A stretch of 51,744 nucleotides of DNA from Bacteroidales bacterium Bact_11. Its GTDB lineage: Bacteria; Bacteroidota; Bacteroidia; Bacteroidales; UBA932. Numbering within the stretch: the first letter of the stretch is position 1; every line of letters starts with the position of its first letter. Location: the NCBI GenBank assembly GCA_001603505.1, contig LUZC01000012.1, positions 74,725-126,468 on the forward strand, given 5' to 3'. The notes under the pieces are model-generated. The model was not told where the DNA came from. It ran no database searches and saw only the letters and a list, made by a program, of their open reading frames with translations. Below, one piece after another: positions 9,282 to 17,155 of this stretch. A program made the position numbers and the translations under genes.

Positions 9282-10502
9282 CTACCAGGCAACGCCCATG
9301 GCGGCGCAAATCTTCTTCGGAATGTCGGTATTATCCTGGCGACCGGCAAACTGCGCACTGCCGGCACCTTTTGCCCACACGGGAACGGGACCACCACAGT
9401 GGGAATAGGTCGTCCAGCCGATCCGGGCCTCTTCGTTGACACTGTCAATCGACTTGGCGTCGTTCATATACTGCTCCACGTCGGTAGGAGCCGAAGCATT
9501 CTTGATCTTGTCGATGACCGTCAAGTCATACGTATAGCCCTTGCGACCGAGCGCGATGCCGCCCGTCTCGTGATCGGCCGTCACGACAATCAGCGTCTCG
9601 TCAGGATGACGGTCATAGAATTCGAGGGCCACGGCGATGGCCTGGTCGAAATCGAGGACCTCGAAAATGGTGCCGGCCAGATCCTGGCTATGGGCGGTCC
9701 AGTCGATCAAGCCGCCTTCCGCCATCAGGAAGAAACCCTTCGGATTGCGCTCCAGCACGGTAACGGCAGCCGATACGATCTGGGAGAGGGTCAGTGCGCC
9801 CTCTGGACGGCCCAGCGCATAGGGGCAGATGTCTTCCGAACCTTCCGCCTGCACCAGCACGATGTGCTCGGCATCCTGCTTCTCCTTGAAATCCTCATAG
9901 CCGTAAGCAAGCGTATAACCGCCCTGGGCAATCAGGTCGTAGAGATTCTCCGGTTCGTCCTTCTCCTTGCCATTGGGATGATAAAGACCGCCGCCGCCGA
10001 AAAACTCGAAACCGGAATCGGGCAATTCCCGGCCGATAGCATAGTAGTTGCCACGTTTGACATTGTGGCCGAAAAACGACGCAGGAGTGGCGTGGTTGAT
10101 CGGTGTAGTGGACATCACGCCAACGCTATAGCCGGCTTCATGTATTTTGTATGCGATACTTTTCATGAGGGTGGTCGAGTCGGGAGCGATGCAAAGCATG
10201 TGATTGGAAGTCTTTTCTCCCGTCGAGAGGGCAGTTCCGGCGGCCGATGAATCGGTAATGATGTTGCTGGCCGAAAAAGTCGTAGCCTCGCCCAGCACCG
10301 GGAACTGCGTAAAGCATAGCGGATCCATGCCGATCACGCCGCGTTCCTGCGCGAGATAGGCCTCCGCCGCTGCAACGTGGGTGAAACCCATGCCGTCGCC
10401 GATAAAATAGAAAACATACTTCGCATGCTTCTCACGCGGAGTACAGGAGACCGCCACAACCAGCAGGACGGCCGCTGCCATCAGATGAAAAAAACGTTTC
10501 AT
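9282..10502 (-). CDS. Alkaline phosphatase family lipoprotein
   Basis: 406 residues. The lipoprotein signal MKRFFHLMAAAVLLVVAVSC places the lipidated cysteine at residue 20. The alkaline phosphatase superfamily core follows: FIGDGMG with a metal-binding Asp at 36, and TDSSAAGTA with the predicted nucleophile Ser85 (D-S-x-A). MAEGGLIDWTAH provides further metal ligands, as do VVTADHETGG and the C-terminal SHCGGPVPVWAKGAG. All main metal and nucleophile positions of PhoA-type enzymes are present. The ATG at 10502 is used because it gives the lipoprotein signal, whereas longer versions start inside the preceding terminator. Probable role: release of phosphate from monoesters at the cell surface. 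It opens the minus-strand operon leading to the GHL10 gene. Confidence 0.92.
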   Translation of the reverse strand: MKRFFHLMAAAVLLVVAVSCTPREKHAKYVFYFIGDGMGFTHVAAAEAYLAQERGVIGMDPLCFTQFPVLGEATTFSASNIITDSSAAGTALSTGEKTSNHMLCIAPDSTTLMKSIAYKIHEAGYSVGVMSTTPINHATPASFFGHNVKRGNYYAIGRELPDSGFEFFGGGGLYHPNGKEKDEPENLYDLIAQGGYTLAYGYEDFKEKQDAEHIVLVQAEGSEDICPYALGRPEGALTLSQIVSAAVTVLERNPKGFFLMAEGGLIDWTAHSQDLAGTIFEVLDFDQAIAVALEFYDRHPDETLIVVTADHETGGIALGRKGYTYDLTVIDKIKNASAPTDVEQYMNDAKSIDSVNEEARIGWTTYSHCGGPVPVWAKGAGSAQFAGRQDNTDIPKKICAAMGVAW

Positions 10503-10520
10503 AGCGTGTAGTTCTAAAAT

Positions 10521-10552
10521 GACAAAAGAAAGGGTGGCACGAAACCACCCTC
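10521..10552 (-). terminator. Intrinsic terminator after exbD
   Basis: On the minus strand a GGGTGG/CCACCC stem (10550-10545 with 10537-10532, extended by one A-T pair) with a seven-base loop is followed by TTTCTTTT. It starts about 20 bp after the stop of the second exbD gene and ends before the alkaline phosphatase start, so it probably separates the two transcription units. Confidence 0.65.
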
Positions 10553-10571
10553 TCTTTTCATCAAGCATTCG

Positions 10572-11057
10572 TCATTTCTGTACGCCGCCCTTGCGCGCGC
10601 CATACATGATCTTCAATGCCGAGCACCGGCGGAGCTCCTGCTTCACGTCGGTAATGATACCCATGCGGGTATCCTGGTCGGCCTTGATGTTGACCTGCAT
10701 GAACGGACGGTCGGCTTCAGACATTTTCTCACGCTCTGCCGCAATAAAGTCGCGGATGGAGCTCAGGTCGTTGTTGTCCTTGCAGATGACGTCGTTGAGC
10801 TGAATACGGGAATCCGTACCATACTCCTTCTGGTACTGCATCGAAGGGGTGCCGATGTAGATATAGGAAGCCAGGTCCTTGCGCTCGAGCTTTGCAATTT
10901 CAGAAGCCTGGGGCGTGCGGACGCGCACTTTCGTTTCCGTCTGTCGCATGGAGGTACACACCATGAAGAACATCAGGATGATGAACACGATGTCCGGCAG
11001 GGACGAGGTATTCATCTGCGGAAGTTCGCCTTTGTTTTCTTTGATGAATTTTGCCAT
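10572..11057 (-). CDS. exbD: Biopolymer transport protein ExbD/TolR family (second copy)
   Basis: 161 residues. The single membrane helix near residues 20-40 carries the key acidic residue: SSLPDIVFIILMFFMVCTSM, where the Asp in LPDIVF corresponds to ExbD Asp25, which couples proton flow. The periplasmic C-terminal domain (about 45-150) includes YIYIGTP and a segment ending DQDTRMGIITDVKQELRRC, matching the ExbD G...D.KQ.LR region. It lies 11 bp downstream of the first exbD and is followed by a terminator. With ExbB it should form the inner-membrane motor that energises TonB-dependent outer-membrane transport. Confidence 0.9.
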   Translation of the reverse strand: MAKFIKENKGELPQMNTSSLPDIVFIILMFFMVCTSMRQTETKVRVRTPQASEIAKLERKDLASYIYIGTPSMQYQKEYGTDSRIQLNDVICKDNNDLSSIRDFIAAEREKMSEADRPFMQVNIKADQDTRMGIITDVKQELRRCSALKIMYGARKGGVQK

Positions 11058-11068
11058 ACTGAATCCTC

Positions 11069-11650
11069 CTATTTCTTCTTTCTGACATCCTTCGGTTCTG
11101 CCTCGGAAATACGCTGGGGAACCGCCTTGCGGACGATTTCCTGTTTCTCTTCGTCCAGCTTGCTGTATTTCTTGCCATAAGTCCTCATCGAGAAGTCGTC
11201 GCGGATTTCGTTGATGGCCTTGATCAGCTCGTTCTGCACGGTGATGTAGGCCTGGTACGTGGTACCGCGGTCATTCTGCAATGAGATGACACCTTTGGAG
11301 ACGGGAACCGGTCCGAGACCCGGAATATCCTGGATTTCCTTTTCAGGAAGGTTCGGGTCGTCGAGCGGGTTGGTCATGAATTCCTTGATCTTGTCTTTCA
11401 GCTGGCTGACATCCATCGGTTGACTGCCGGCCAACAATTTGTCGCTGGAATTGATCTTCACCTGGATGATATTCCGACGGTTGACCTCCTGGTTTTCCAC
11501 CTTCTGATCCTCAGGCGGGATTGGCGGAAGGAGACGGGAGATACCCTCCTCCTTGTCCATGGTGGTCACCATCAAGAAGAATATCAGCGCGATGAACGCA
11601 ATATCCGCCATTGATGAGCCGTTAATTTCAGGAACCTTTTTCTTAGCCAT
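11069..11650 (-). CDS. exbD: Biopolymer transport protein ExbD/TolR family (first copy)
   Basis: 193 residues. The N-terminus MAKKKVPEINGSSMADIAFI leads into one membrane helix holding the conserved Asp (SMADIAFIALIFFLMVTTM). The rest is periplasmic, with a longer lysine-rich tail (EAEPKDVRKKK) than the second copy. Tandem, diverged ExbD proteins behind one ExbB are usual in Bacteroidales. It starts 8 bp after the small four-helix membrane protein gene. Sequence between residues about 45 and 110 (EDQKVENQEVNRRNIIQVKI and onward) fits the ExbD periplasmic domain start. Confidence 0.9.
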   Translation of the reverse strand: MAKKKVPEINGSSMADIAFIALIFFLMVTTMDKEEGISRLLPPIPPEDQKVENQEVNRRNIIQVKINSSDKLLAGSQPMDVSQLKDKIKEFMTNPLDDPNLPEKEIQDIPGLGPVPVSKGVISLQNDRGTTYQAYITVQNELIKAINEIRDDFSMRTYGKKYSKLDEEKQEIVRKAVPQRISEAEPKDVRKKK

Positions 11651-11658
11651 ACCAAAAC

Positions 11659-12099
11659 TTATTTTTTGACTGCGTTACGGATGGTGCTCCAAATCAGAGC
11701 GACGATGGCTCCGATGATAGCAATATAAGTCACATAAAGCACCATGTCGGCAAACTTGAAGTCTTTCGGCGTGGTGGGGGTATTTACATCAATCGCGCTA
11801 CCCGGTGCAAGCAGCCAGGCTCCACCGACGATCACCACGACGCCCAGGATCAGGATGATCAGGCGCAGCAGTTTCTTCTTGCTCTTGAATGCCCCGAAAA
11901 GCGGGAAGAGCAAAGTTACGCAGAGAGCCAGGACGAGGAGGAAATAGATCCAGTACAGGAACGGGTTGAGCGATGCTGCGTCAGTTGTCGTCGGGCTTTG
12001 CGTGAAGACAATGGCGAAGAGCACCAGCGACACCACGAAAAGGATCAATTCCAGGATCTTCCAGGGTCTGTTCTCTCTTTTTTCGCTAGTATCTTTCAT
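11659..12099 (-). CDS. Four-helix membrane protein of the exbB-exbD operon
   Basis: 146 residues with four hydrophobic segments (about 16-34, 47-68, 77-98 and 120-139). The N-terminus is short and charged (MKDTSEKRENRPWKI) and the C-terminus basic (RNAVKK). I do not recognise a named domain. A small membrane protein in exactly this place, between exbB and the first exbD, is a recurrent arrangement in Bacteroidales, so it is likely an accessory of the ExbBD motor; this is inference from position. The fourth helix is preceded by FADMVLYVTYIAIIG, which resembles a channel-lining segment but shows no diagnostic motif. Confidence 0.75.
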   Translation of the reverse strand: MKDTSEKRENRPWKILELILFVVSLVLFAIVFTQSPTTTDAASLNPFLYWIYFLLVLALCVTLLFPLFGAFKSKKKLLRLIILILGVVVIVGGAWLLAPGSAIDVNTPTTPKDFKFADMVLYVTYIAIIGAIVALIWSTIRNAVKK

Positions 12100-12129
12100 A
12101 ATTGAACTATCAAATATGGGGATTGATGG

Positions 12130-12933
12130 TTATTTGCTGTACTTGACAAGCATGTCAACGAGGGAGATGGAAGAGTCTTCCATATCCACGACGATCGTGT
12201 CGATCTTGGAGATGATATAGTTGTAGAACAGCTGGAGGATGATGGCGACGACCAGACCACCGACGGTGGTGATCAGAGCCACTTTCATACCACCTGCGAC
12301 AAGGGCCGGGCTGATATCGCCGGCAACCTCGATGGCGTCGAAGGCCTGGATCAGACCGAGGACGGTACCCATGAAGCCCAACTGAGGAGCGATGCCGATG
12401 AACAGACCGATCCAGGAGAGGCCCTTCTCGAGTTTACCCATTTCGACGGAGCCGTATTCAACCACGGATTTCTCGGCTTTTTCAATGCCCTGACCATCCT
12501 TGACGCGGAGCAGGCCCTGGGTGAAGATGCGGGCCACCGGGCCGGGCGTGTTCTTACAGAGTTCGAACGCCTTCTCGACACCTTCGTTCTTCAGACAATC
12601 TTCAATCTTGTCGAGAAGCTTGGTGTTGTTATTCTGGGCAATGCTCAGCGTAATGATCTTTGCGATGGCGATGGCCAGACCGAGGATGAGGCACAACAGA
12701 ACCAATGCCATGAAGGTAGCACCACCTTCAATAAACAGTTTCTTCAGCTGCTGGTGGATCGGCTTGTCGTTCGGGGCGGCTGCGAAAGGATCGACAACCT
12801 CGTCCTGGGTGTCTTGAGCCACGACCTCCTCAGTCTGCTCGGCAGCCTGATTGTCCTGCGCAAAAGTCTTCTGGTACTCAGCAGAAAGGGTCAGGAGACC
12901 GATCACTGCCAAAAACATGAAAATTTTTTTCAT
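12130..12933 (-). CDS. exbB: MotA/TolQ/ExbB proton channel family protein
   Basis: 267 residues. A signal-like first helix (MKKIFMFLAVIGLLTLSAEY) and an acidic Q/E/D-rich linker (about 27-55) precede the three-helix MotA/TolQ/ExbB core. The core carries GGATFMALVLLCLILGLAIA, then GLSWIGLFIGIAPQLGFMGTV. The last, containing the conserved APxLGxxGTVxG motif, is diagnostic, as is ALVAGGMKVALITTVGGLVVA for the third helix. The N-terminal extension before the channel core is normal for Bacteroidota ExbB. First gene of the exbB operon; 110 bp of A+T-rich DNA lies upstream. Function: proton channel of the TonB energising complex. Confidence 0.93.
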   Translation of the reverse strand: MKKIFMFLAVIGLLTLSAEYQKTFAQDNQAAEQTEEVVAQDTQDEVVDPFAAAPNDKPIHQQLKKLFIEGGATFMALVLLCLILGLAIAIAKIITLSIAQNNNTKLLDKIEDCLKNEGVEKAFELCKNTPGPVARIFTQGLLRVKDGQGIEKAEKSVVEYGSVEMGKLEKGLSWIGLFIGIAPQLGFMGTVLGLIQAFDAIEVAGDISPALVAGGMKVALITTVGGLVVAIILQLFYNYIISKIDTIVVDMEDSSISLVDMLVKYSK

Positions 12934-13043
12934 AGGTTTTTTGATTAATTATTAAACACTGTATTTAAATAGTTATAGTTTCGGTCCGGCCATAAGCCGC
13001 CATAAAATTCTTTGCAATTTAATAAAAAAATCGGAATGTTGCA

Positions 13044-14078
13044 CTATTTCTCTGAAATTTCTCCACTCACGCCAATTTCCATTTTTTCCGCAACAGTCTT
13101 ATTATCATTGTATTGCCCTAAAAGTACGAATAATTTCGTCACGGCCGCTTCGGTCGTCATGTCGCGGCCGCACACCAATCCGGCCTGCCGGAGAATGTCG
13201 CCGTTGGCATAGGCGCCCATATCCACGGAACCCGCCTGGCACTGCGTGACGTTGACGATCACCCCGCCCTTGTCGGTAAATTCGCGGAGTGCGCCAAGGA
13301 ACCAGGGATCCGATAGCGAATTCCCCGACCCGTACGTCTCCAGCACCACGGCCCGAAGCCCCTCCGTGGAAAGGACAGCCCGAACCAGCGGCTCGTCGAT
13401 GCCAGGGAATATCTTCAGTACGGCCACGCGCGTATCGAGATCCGTGTGGAGACGAAGCGGCCGGCCCCATACCCGCGGGTGATAGATGGCGTCCTGGTTG
13501 TATTTCACATGAATACCCACTTCCGCCAACACGGGATAGTTGGCGGAACGGAACGCCCGGAAATTCTCGGCGCTATACTTGACAGTGCGGTTACCCCGGA
13601 ACAGCTGACTGTCAAAATAGATGCAGACCTCGCAGATGTGCGGATGCCCATCCGCATCCTGGGCGGCGGCCAGTTCAATGGAGGAGATGAGATTCTCTTT
13701 TCCGTCGGTACGGAGCATGCCGATCGGGAGCTGGCTTCCGGTAAAGATAACGGGCTTCTCCACGTTCTCCAGCATGAAACTCAAGGCCGAGGCGGAATAG
13801 GCCATCGTGTCGGTACCGTGCAGCACCACGAATCCGTCGTAAAAGCCGTAATTGGCCTGGATGATGTTGGCCAGTTTTACCCAGAACGCCGGCTTGACAT
13901 CGGAGGAATCGATGAGCGGATCGAAGGAGAGGGAATCGATGGTGTAGCCGAATTTCTTGATTTCGGGCACTTCTCGTGTAATCTGGCGAAAATCGAAGGG
14001 TTTGAGGAGCAGGGTCTCGGGATCCTGTTTCATGCCGATTGTGCCACCGGTGTAGATGAGCAGTATCTTTCTGTCCAT
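13044..14078 (-). CDS. ansA: Type I (cytoplasmic) L-asparaginase
   Basis: 344 residues, typical for AnsA. The first catalytic threonine lies in YTGGTIG (Thr13). The second triad is in LHGTDTMAYSASALSFML, with Thr89 and Asp90. Further family blocks are VIFTGSQLPIGMLRTDGKEN, VCIYFDSQLFRGNR and VVLETYGSGN. No signal peptide is present, so it is cytoplasmic, converting asparagine to aspartate and ammonia. The ATG at 14078 sits 5 bp after the tatD stop, and the longer reading frame upstream overlaps tatD wholly in another frame, so the short start is preferred. Last gene of the dprA-tatD-ansA unit. Confidence 0.94.
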   Translation of the reverse strand: MDRKILLIYTGGTIGMKQDPETLLLKPFDFRQITREVPEIKKFGYTIDSLSFDPLIDSSDVKPAFWVKLANIIQANYGFYDGFVVLHGTDTMAYSASALSFMLENVEKPVIFTGSQLPIGMLRTDGKENLISSIELAAAQDADGHPHICEVCIYFDSQLFRGNRTVKYSAENFRAFRSANYPVLAEVGIHVKYNQDAIYHPRVWGRPLRLHTDLDTRVAVLKIFPGIDEPLVRAVLSTEGLRAVVLETYGSGNSLSDPWFLGALREFTDKGGVIVNVTQCQAGSVDMGAYANGDILRQAGLVCGRDMTTEAAVTKLFVLLGQYNDNKTVAEKMEIGVSGEISEK

Positions 14079-14083
14079 GAGAA

Positions 14084-14851
14084 CTATAATTGAAAGAGCC
14101 TGCGCGCATTGGCGGTGGTGGCGGCAGCCACTTCCGCCAGCGGAAGGCCCTTGATTTGTGCGATTTTTTCGGCCACGAGACGCACGTAGGCCGGTTCGTT
14201 CCGCCTCCCGCGGAACGGGACGGGCGTGAGCCATGGGCAGTCGGTCTCGACCACTACGTCGTCGAGCGACATTTTCTCCAGCGCGACTGCCACCCCGGCG
14301 TTCTTGTAAGTCACCACGCCGCCGATGCCGAACTTGAAATCCGCATACCCAAGCAGGCGGCGGTACGTCTCGTAACTGCCCGACCAAGCGTGCATCACGC
14401 CGCGAAAAGCCACGCCCCGCAGGTCCTCGAGCACCCGGAAAAAGTCGCCCGTCGCCTCCCGGAGGTGGATGATAACCGGAAGGTCGAGCGAGGCTGCCAG
14501 GGCGATCTGCTCCTCGAGCACCCGAATCTGCTGCTCAACGAAATCCTTCGACCAGTATTCGTCGAGCCCGATCTCCCCGATGGCATGGAACTTCCTGTCG
14601 TTCACATGGTTGCGGACGAAGTCCAGCTCCTCCTGCCAGTCCTCTCCCACCGACGTGGGATGCAGCCCGATGCAGGGAAAGGCGAACCCGGGCAGGGCGT
14701 CGGCCACCGCCAGCAGGTCGTCGTGGCAGGAACGGTCGATGCCAGGCAGTATGCAGGCCTCCATGCCTGCATCGCGTGCACGCGAGAGCACCTCCTCGAA
14801 ATCGGAACGGAAGGCTTCGTCATAGAGGTGGCAATGGGTATCGATCAGCAT
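14084..14851 (-). CDS. tatD: TatD family metal-dependent deoxyribonuclease
   Basis: 255 residues starting MLIDTHCHLYDEAF. HCH at residues 6-8 binds the first metal; GEIGLDEYW gives the conserved Glu, VIIHLREA and GVMHAWSGS the later His ligands, and ETDCPWLTPVPFRGRRNEP the final Asp and the RGxxNEP signature. These all match the TatD/MTABC amidohydrolase family (3'-5' DNA exonuclease). A start nine codons further upstream exists but would overlap dprA, so the ATG giving the family N-terminus is chosen. It lies 13 bp after dprA. Confidence 0.94.
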   Translation of the reverse strand: MLIDTHCHLYDEAFRSDFEEVLSRARDAGMEACILPGIDRSCHDDLLAVADALPGFAFPCIGLHPTSVGEDWQEELDFVRNHVNDRKFHAIGEIGLDEYWSKDFVEQQIRVLEEQIALAASLDLPVIIHLREATGDFFRVLEDLRGVAFRGVMHAWSGSYETYRRLLGYADFKFGIGGVVTYKNAGVAVALEKMSLDDVVVETDCPWLTPVPFRGRRNEPAYVRLVAEKIAQIKGLPLAEVAAATTANARRLFQL

Positions 14852-14864
14852 GCAGGAGAGTTTC

Positions 14865-15971
14865 CTACAAAGATACACAAAATTTGGTTCCGTCGGCCAC
14901 TACCCTCCCCGCCAATTCCAGATCCAGCAGTTCCACCGCCAGTTTTTGCGGCGGAATGCCGGTACGCATCACAAGATCATCCATCGTGGCGGGAGAAAGT
15001 GCTTCCAGCGCGTGGAGCAGCGTCCGGCGGAGCGGCGGATCGTCGTGACGGATGACGGACTGCCGTCGCGACGGGCGGGGCGCATGAAGCCAACCAAGCA
15101 CAATCGGCAGCGTATCTTCATCGACGACCAGCTGCGCCTCCTGATGGGAGATCAGCCGGTTGCAGCCTTCGAACGAGACATCGGACAAACGGCCTGGCAC
15201 GGCGAAGACTTCGCGGCTATACGAGGCGGCGAGCGAAGCGGTGATCAGGCTGCCTCCTTTCCGGTACGACTCCACTACGAGCGTGGCGTCGGCCAGGCCG
15301 GCGATAATGCGGTTGCGGCGCAGGAAGGTAAATGCGGCCGGGGCCGTCCCGCAGGCGAAATCGGTGACCAGCCCACCCTGTTCGAGCATGCGACGGGCCA
15401 GGTCGCGGTGCTGCCGCGGATAGATTTCGTCGAGGCCGCAGGGCAGCACGCCCACGGTGGGCAGTCCGCACGCGAGTGCAGCCGCATGGGCGCAACCGTC
15501 GATTCCGAGCGCCAGCCCGCTGACGATGAGCGGCTTTTCATCGAGCGAGGCGAGTTTTTCGAGCAGGCGACGGCAGGCTTCACGGCCCGTCCACGAGGCC
15601 TTCCGCGTGCCTACGACGGCAAGGATGCGCATCGCGTCGAGATTGGCGGGGCCTTTCGCATAGAGCAGCAGCGGCGCGTCGTCGCATTCGGCCAGCCGAT
15701 GGGGATAGCCGGGTTCGCCATAGCCCAGCAGGTCGATTCCATAGCGGCCGGCCCACTCTACCTCCCTGCGTGCCTCTTCGAGGAGCGCCGGATCGAGGAG
15801 CTGGTCGATATAGGGTTCGGCATGGTGCAGGACGGCGGAGAGTTCGTCGCGGCAGGCACCGAACACGGCCCCGGGGCTCCCGAACACTTCGAGCAGATGC
15901 CTCCCGGCGGCGCATTTGTAGGCAAACACGCGGCTGAGGGCACAATAGAAAACGGTTGCGTCGGAGTCCAT
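14865..15971 (-). CDS. dprA: DNA-processing protein DprA
   Basis: 368 residues. The N-terminal SAM-like part (about 1-85) is followed by the Rossmann-like DprA core, with AVVGTRKAS, SGLALGIDGCAHAAAL, GVLPCGLDEIYP, and then FLRRNRIIAGLADATLVVES and GSLITASLA. This is the canonical set for binding single-stranded DNA and loading RecA. A C-terminal winged-helix (about 305-368) contains LSPATMDDLVMRTGIPPQKL. The ATG at 15971 is preferred over a TTG five codons upstream. DprA acts in natural transformation and is widespread in Bacteroidota, so its presence does not prove competence. Confidence 0.94.
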   Translation of the reverse strand: MDSDATVFYCALSRVFAYKCAAGRHLLEVFGSPGAVFGACRDELSAVLHHAEPYIDQLLDPALLEEARREVEWAGRYGIDLLGYGEPGYPHRLAECDDAPLLLYAKGPANLDAMRILAVVGTRKASWTGREACRRLLEKLASLDEKPLIVSGLALGIDGCAHAAALACGLPTVGVLPCGLDEIYPRQHRDLARRMLEQGGLVTDFACGTAPAAFTFLRRNRIIAGLADATLVVESYRKGGSLITASLAASYSREVFAVPGRLSDVSFEGCNRLISHQEAQLVVDEDTLPIVLGWLHAPRPSRRQSVIRHDDPPLRRTLLHALEALSPATMDDLVMRTGIPPQKLAVELLDLELAGRVVADGTKFCVSL

Positions 15972-16045
15972 CGTTTTTGTTCGCAAGATACGAACTCTCG
16001 GCCCGATTCAACCGTCAAAAAAGCAATATCCTCTTGGGGAATAAA

Positions 16046-17095
16046 TTAAATAATCAACATGGCGTCGCCGTAGGTGCCGAACTGGTAGCCCTGTTCGATG
16101 GCGACCTTATAGGCATCCATGATGTTGCGGTATCCGCCAAAGGCGGCAGCCGTCATCAGCATCGTGCTGTAGGGCAGATGGAAATTGGTGACCATCGCAT
16201 CGGGAATCGAGAACTGGTACGGCGGGAAGATAAACTTGTTGGTCCACCCTTCGAACGGCCGGATCTCACGTTTCGTCGTGACGTAGGTCTCCAGCGCACG
16301 CACCACCGTGACGCCCACCGCGAACACCTTGTTGCCGCGTCCACGCGCCGCATTCACCTGCGCGGCAGTCTCCTCCGAGATCACGAACTGCTCCGAATCC
16401 ATCTTGTGCTTCGAAAGATCCTCCACATCCACATTGTGGAAATGGGCATTGCCCATGTAGAGCGTCAGGAACGCCTTGTCGATGTCGCGAATCTCCATCT
16501 TTTTGAACAGGATCTTGCTGAAGTGCAGGCCGGCGGCCGGGCTGGCCACAGCGCCTTCCTTACTCGCATAGATGGTCTGGAAACGCTCCTTGTCGATCTC
16601 TTCAGCATGCGGACGGATCCACTTCGGAACCGGCAGCGAACCCATCTGATAGAGCGTTTCCCGGAACTCCTCGTACGTACCGTCGAACAGGAAGCGAAGC
16701 GTACGCCCGCGCGAAGTCGTGTTGTCGATCACCTCCGCCACCAGCGAGTCGTTCTCGCCGAAATAGAGCTTGTTGCCGATGCGGATCTTCCGAGCCGGAT
16801 CGACCAGTACGTCCCACAACCGCTGGTCGCGGTTCAGTTCGCGCAGCAGGAACACGTCGATCTCCGCGCCCGTCTTTTCCTTGTTGCCGCTCATGCGTGC
16901 AGGAAACACCTTTGCATCGTTGAACACGAAAAGGTCGTGCGGGGCCGCATAATCGATGATGTCCTTGAAAATCCGGTGTTCGATTTCACCGGTGTCCTTG
17001 TGCACGACCATCAGGCGGCATTCATCGCGTTCTTCAGAAGGATATTTGGCAATCAGCTCCGAGGGGAGTTCAAATCCGAATTGAGATAATTTCAT
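16046..17095 (-). CDS. queA: tRNA preQ1(34) S-adenosylmethionine ribosyltransferase-isomerase
   Basis: 349 residues, usual length. The N-terminus MKLSQFGFELPSELIAKYPS and the blocks RDECRLMVV, FNDAKVFPARM, and GAEIDVFLLREL are typical QueA sequence. The later AAGLHFSKILFKK (AxxGLHF), YMGNAHFHNVDVEDLSKHKM and NFHLPYSTMLMTAAAFGGY are diagnostic. The enzyme adds and rearranges the ribosyl group of SAM on 7-aminomethyl-7-deazaguanine in the wobble position, the second-last step of queuosine synthesis. It stands alone between ctp and dprA on the same strand, with 60 and 74 bp gaps, so it may have its own promoter. Confidence 0.96.
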   Translation of the reverse strand: MKLSQFGFELPSELIAKYPSEERDECRLMVVHKDTGEIEHRIFKDIIDYAAPHDLFVFNDAKVFPARMSGNKEKTGAEIDVFLLRELNRDQRLWDVLVDPARKIRIGNKLYFGENDSLVAEVIDNTTSRGRTLRFLFDGTYEEFRETLYQMGSLPVPKWIRPHAEEIDKERFQTIYASKEGAVASPAAGLHFSKILFKKMEIRDIDKAFLTLYMGNAHFHNVDVEDLSKHKMDSEQFVISEETAAQVNAARGRGNKVFAVGVTVVRALETYVTTKREIRPFEGWTNKFIFPPYQFSIPDAMVTNFHLPYSTMLMTAAAFGGYRNIMDAYKVAIEQGYQFGTYGDAMLII

Positions 17096-17155
17096 TTTTT
17101 AGATTTTATGCGAGAAAACAATAATTATACGGACAAAATCCAAAAAAGTTTCATA

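Noticed and set aside
5807-10250. Very long open frames on the plus strand opposite udk, asnS, GHL10 and alkaline phosphatase
   Set aside because: They are antisense shadows of well-supported genes in G+C-rich DNA, with no recognisable motifs. The same applies to the long frames opposite serA/DUF1015 (32065-34329) and dsbD (38772-41135).
14865-15971. DprA as a sign of natural competence
   Set aside because: DprA is present in many bacteria with no known competence, and no other competence genes are in the window.
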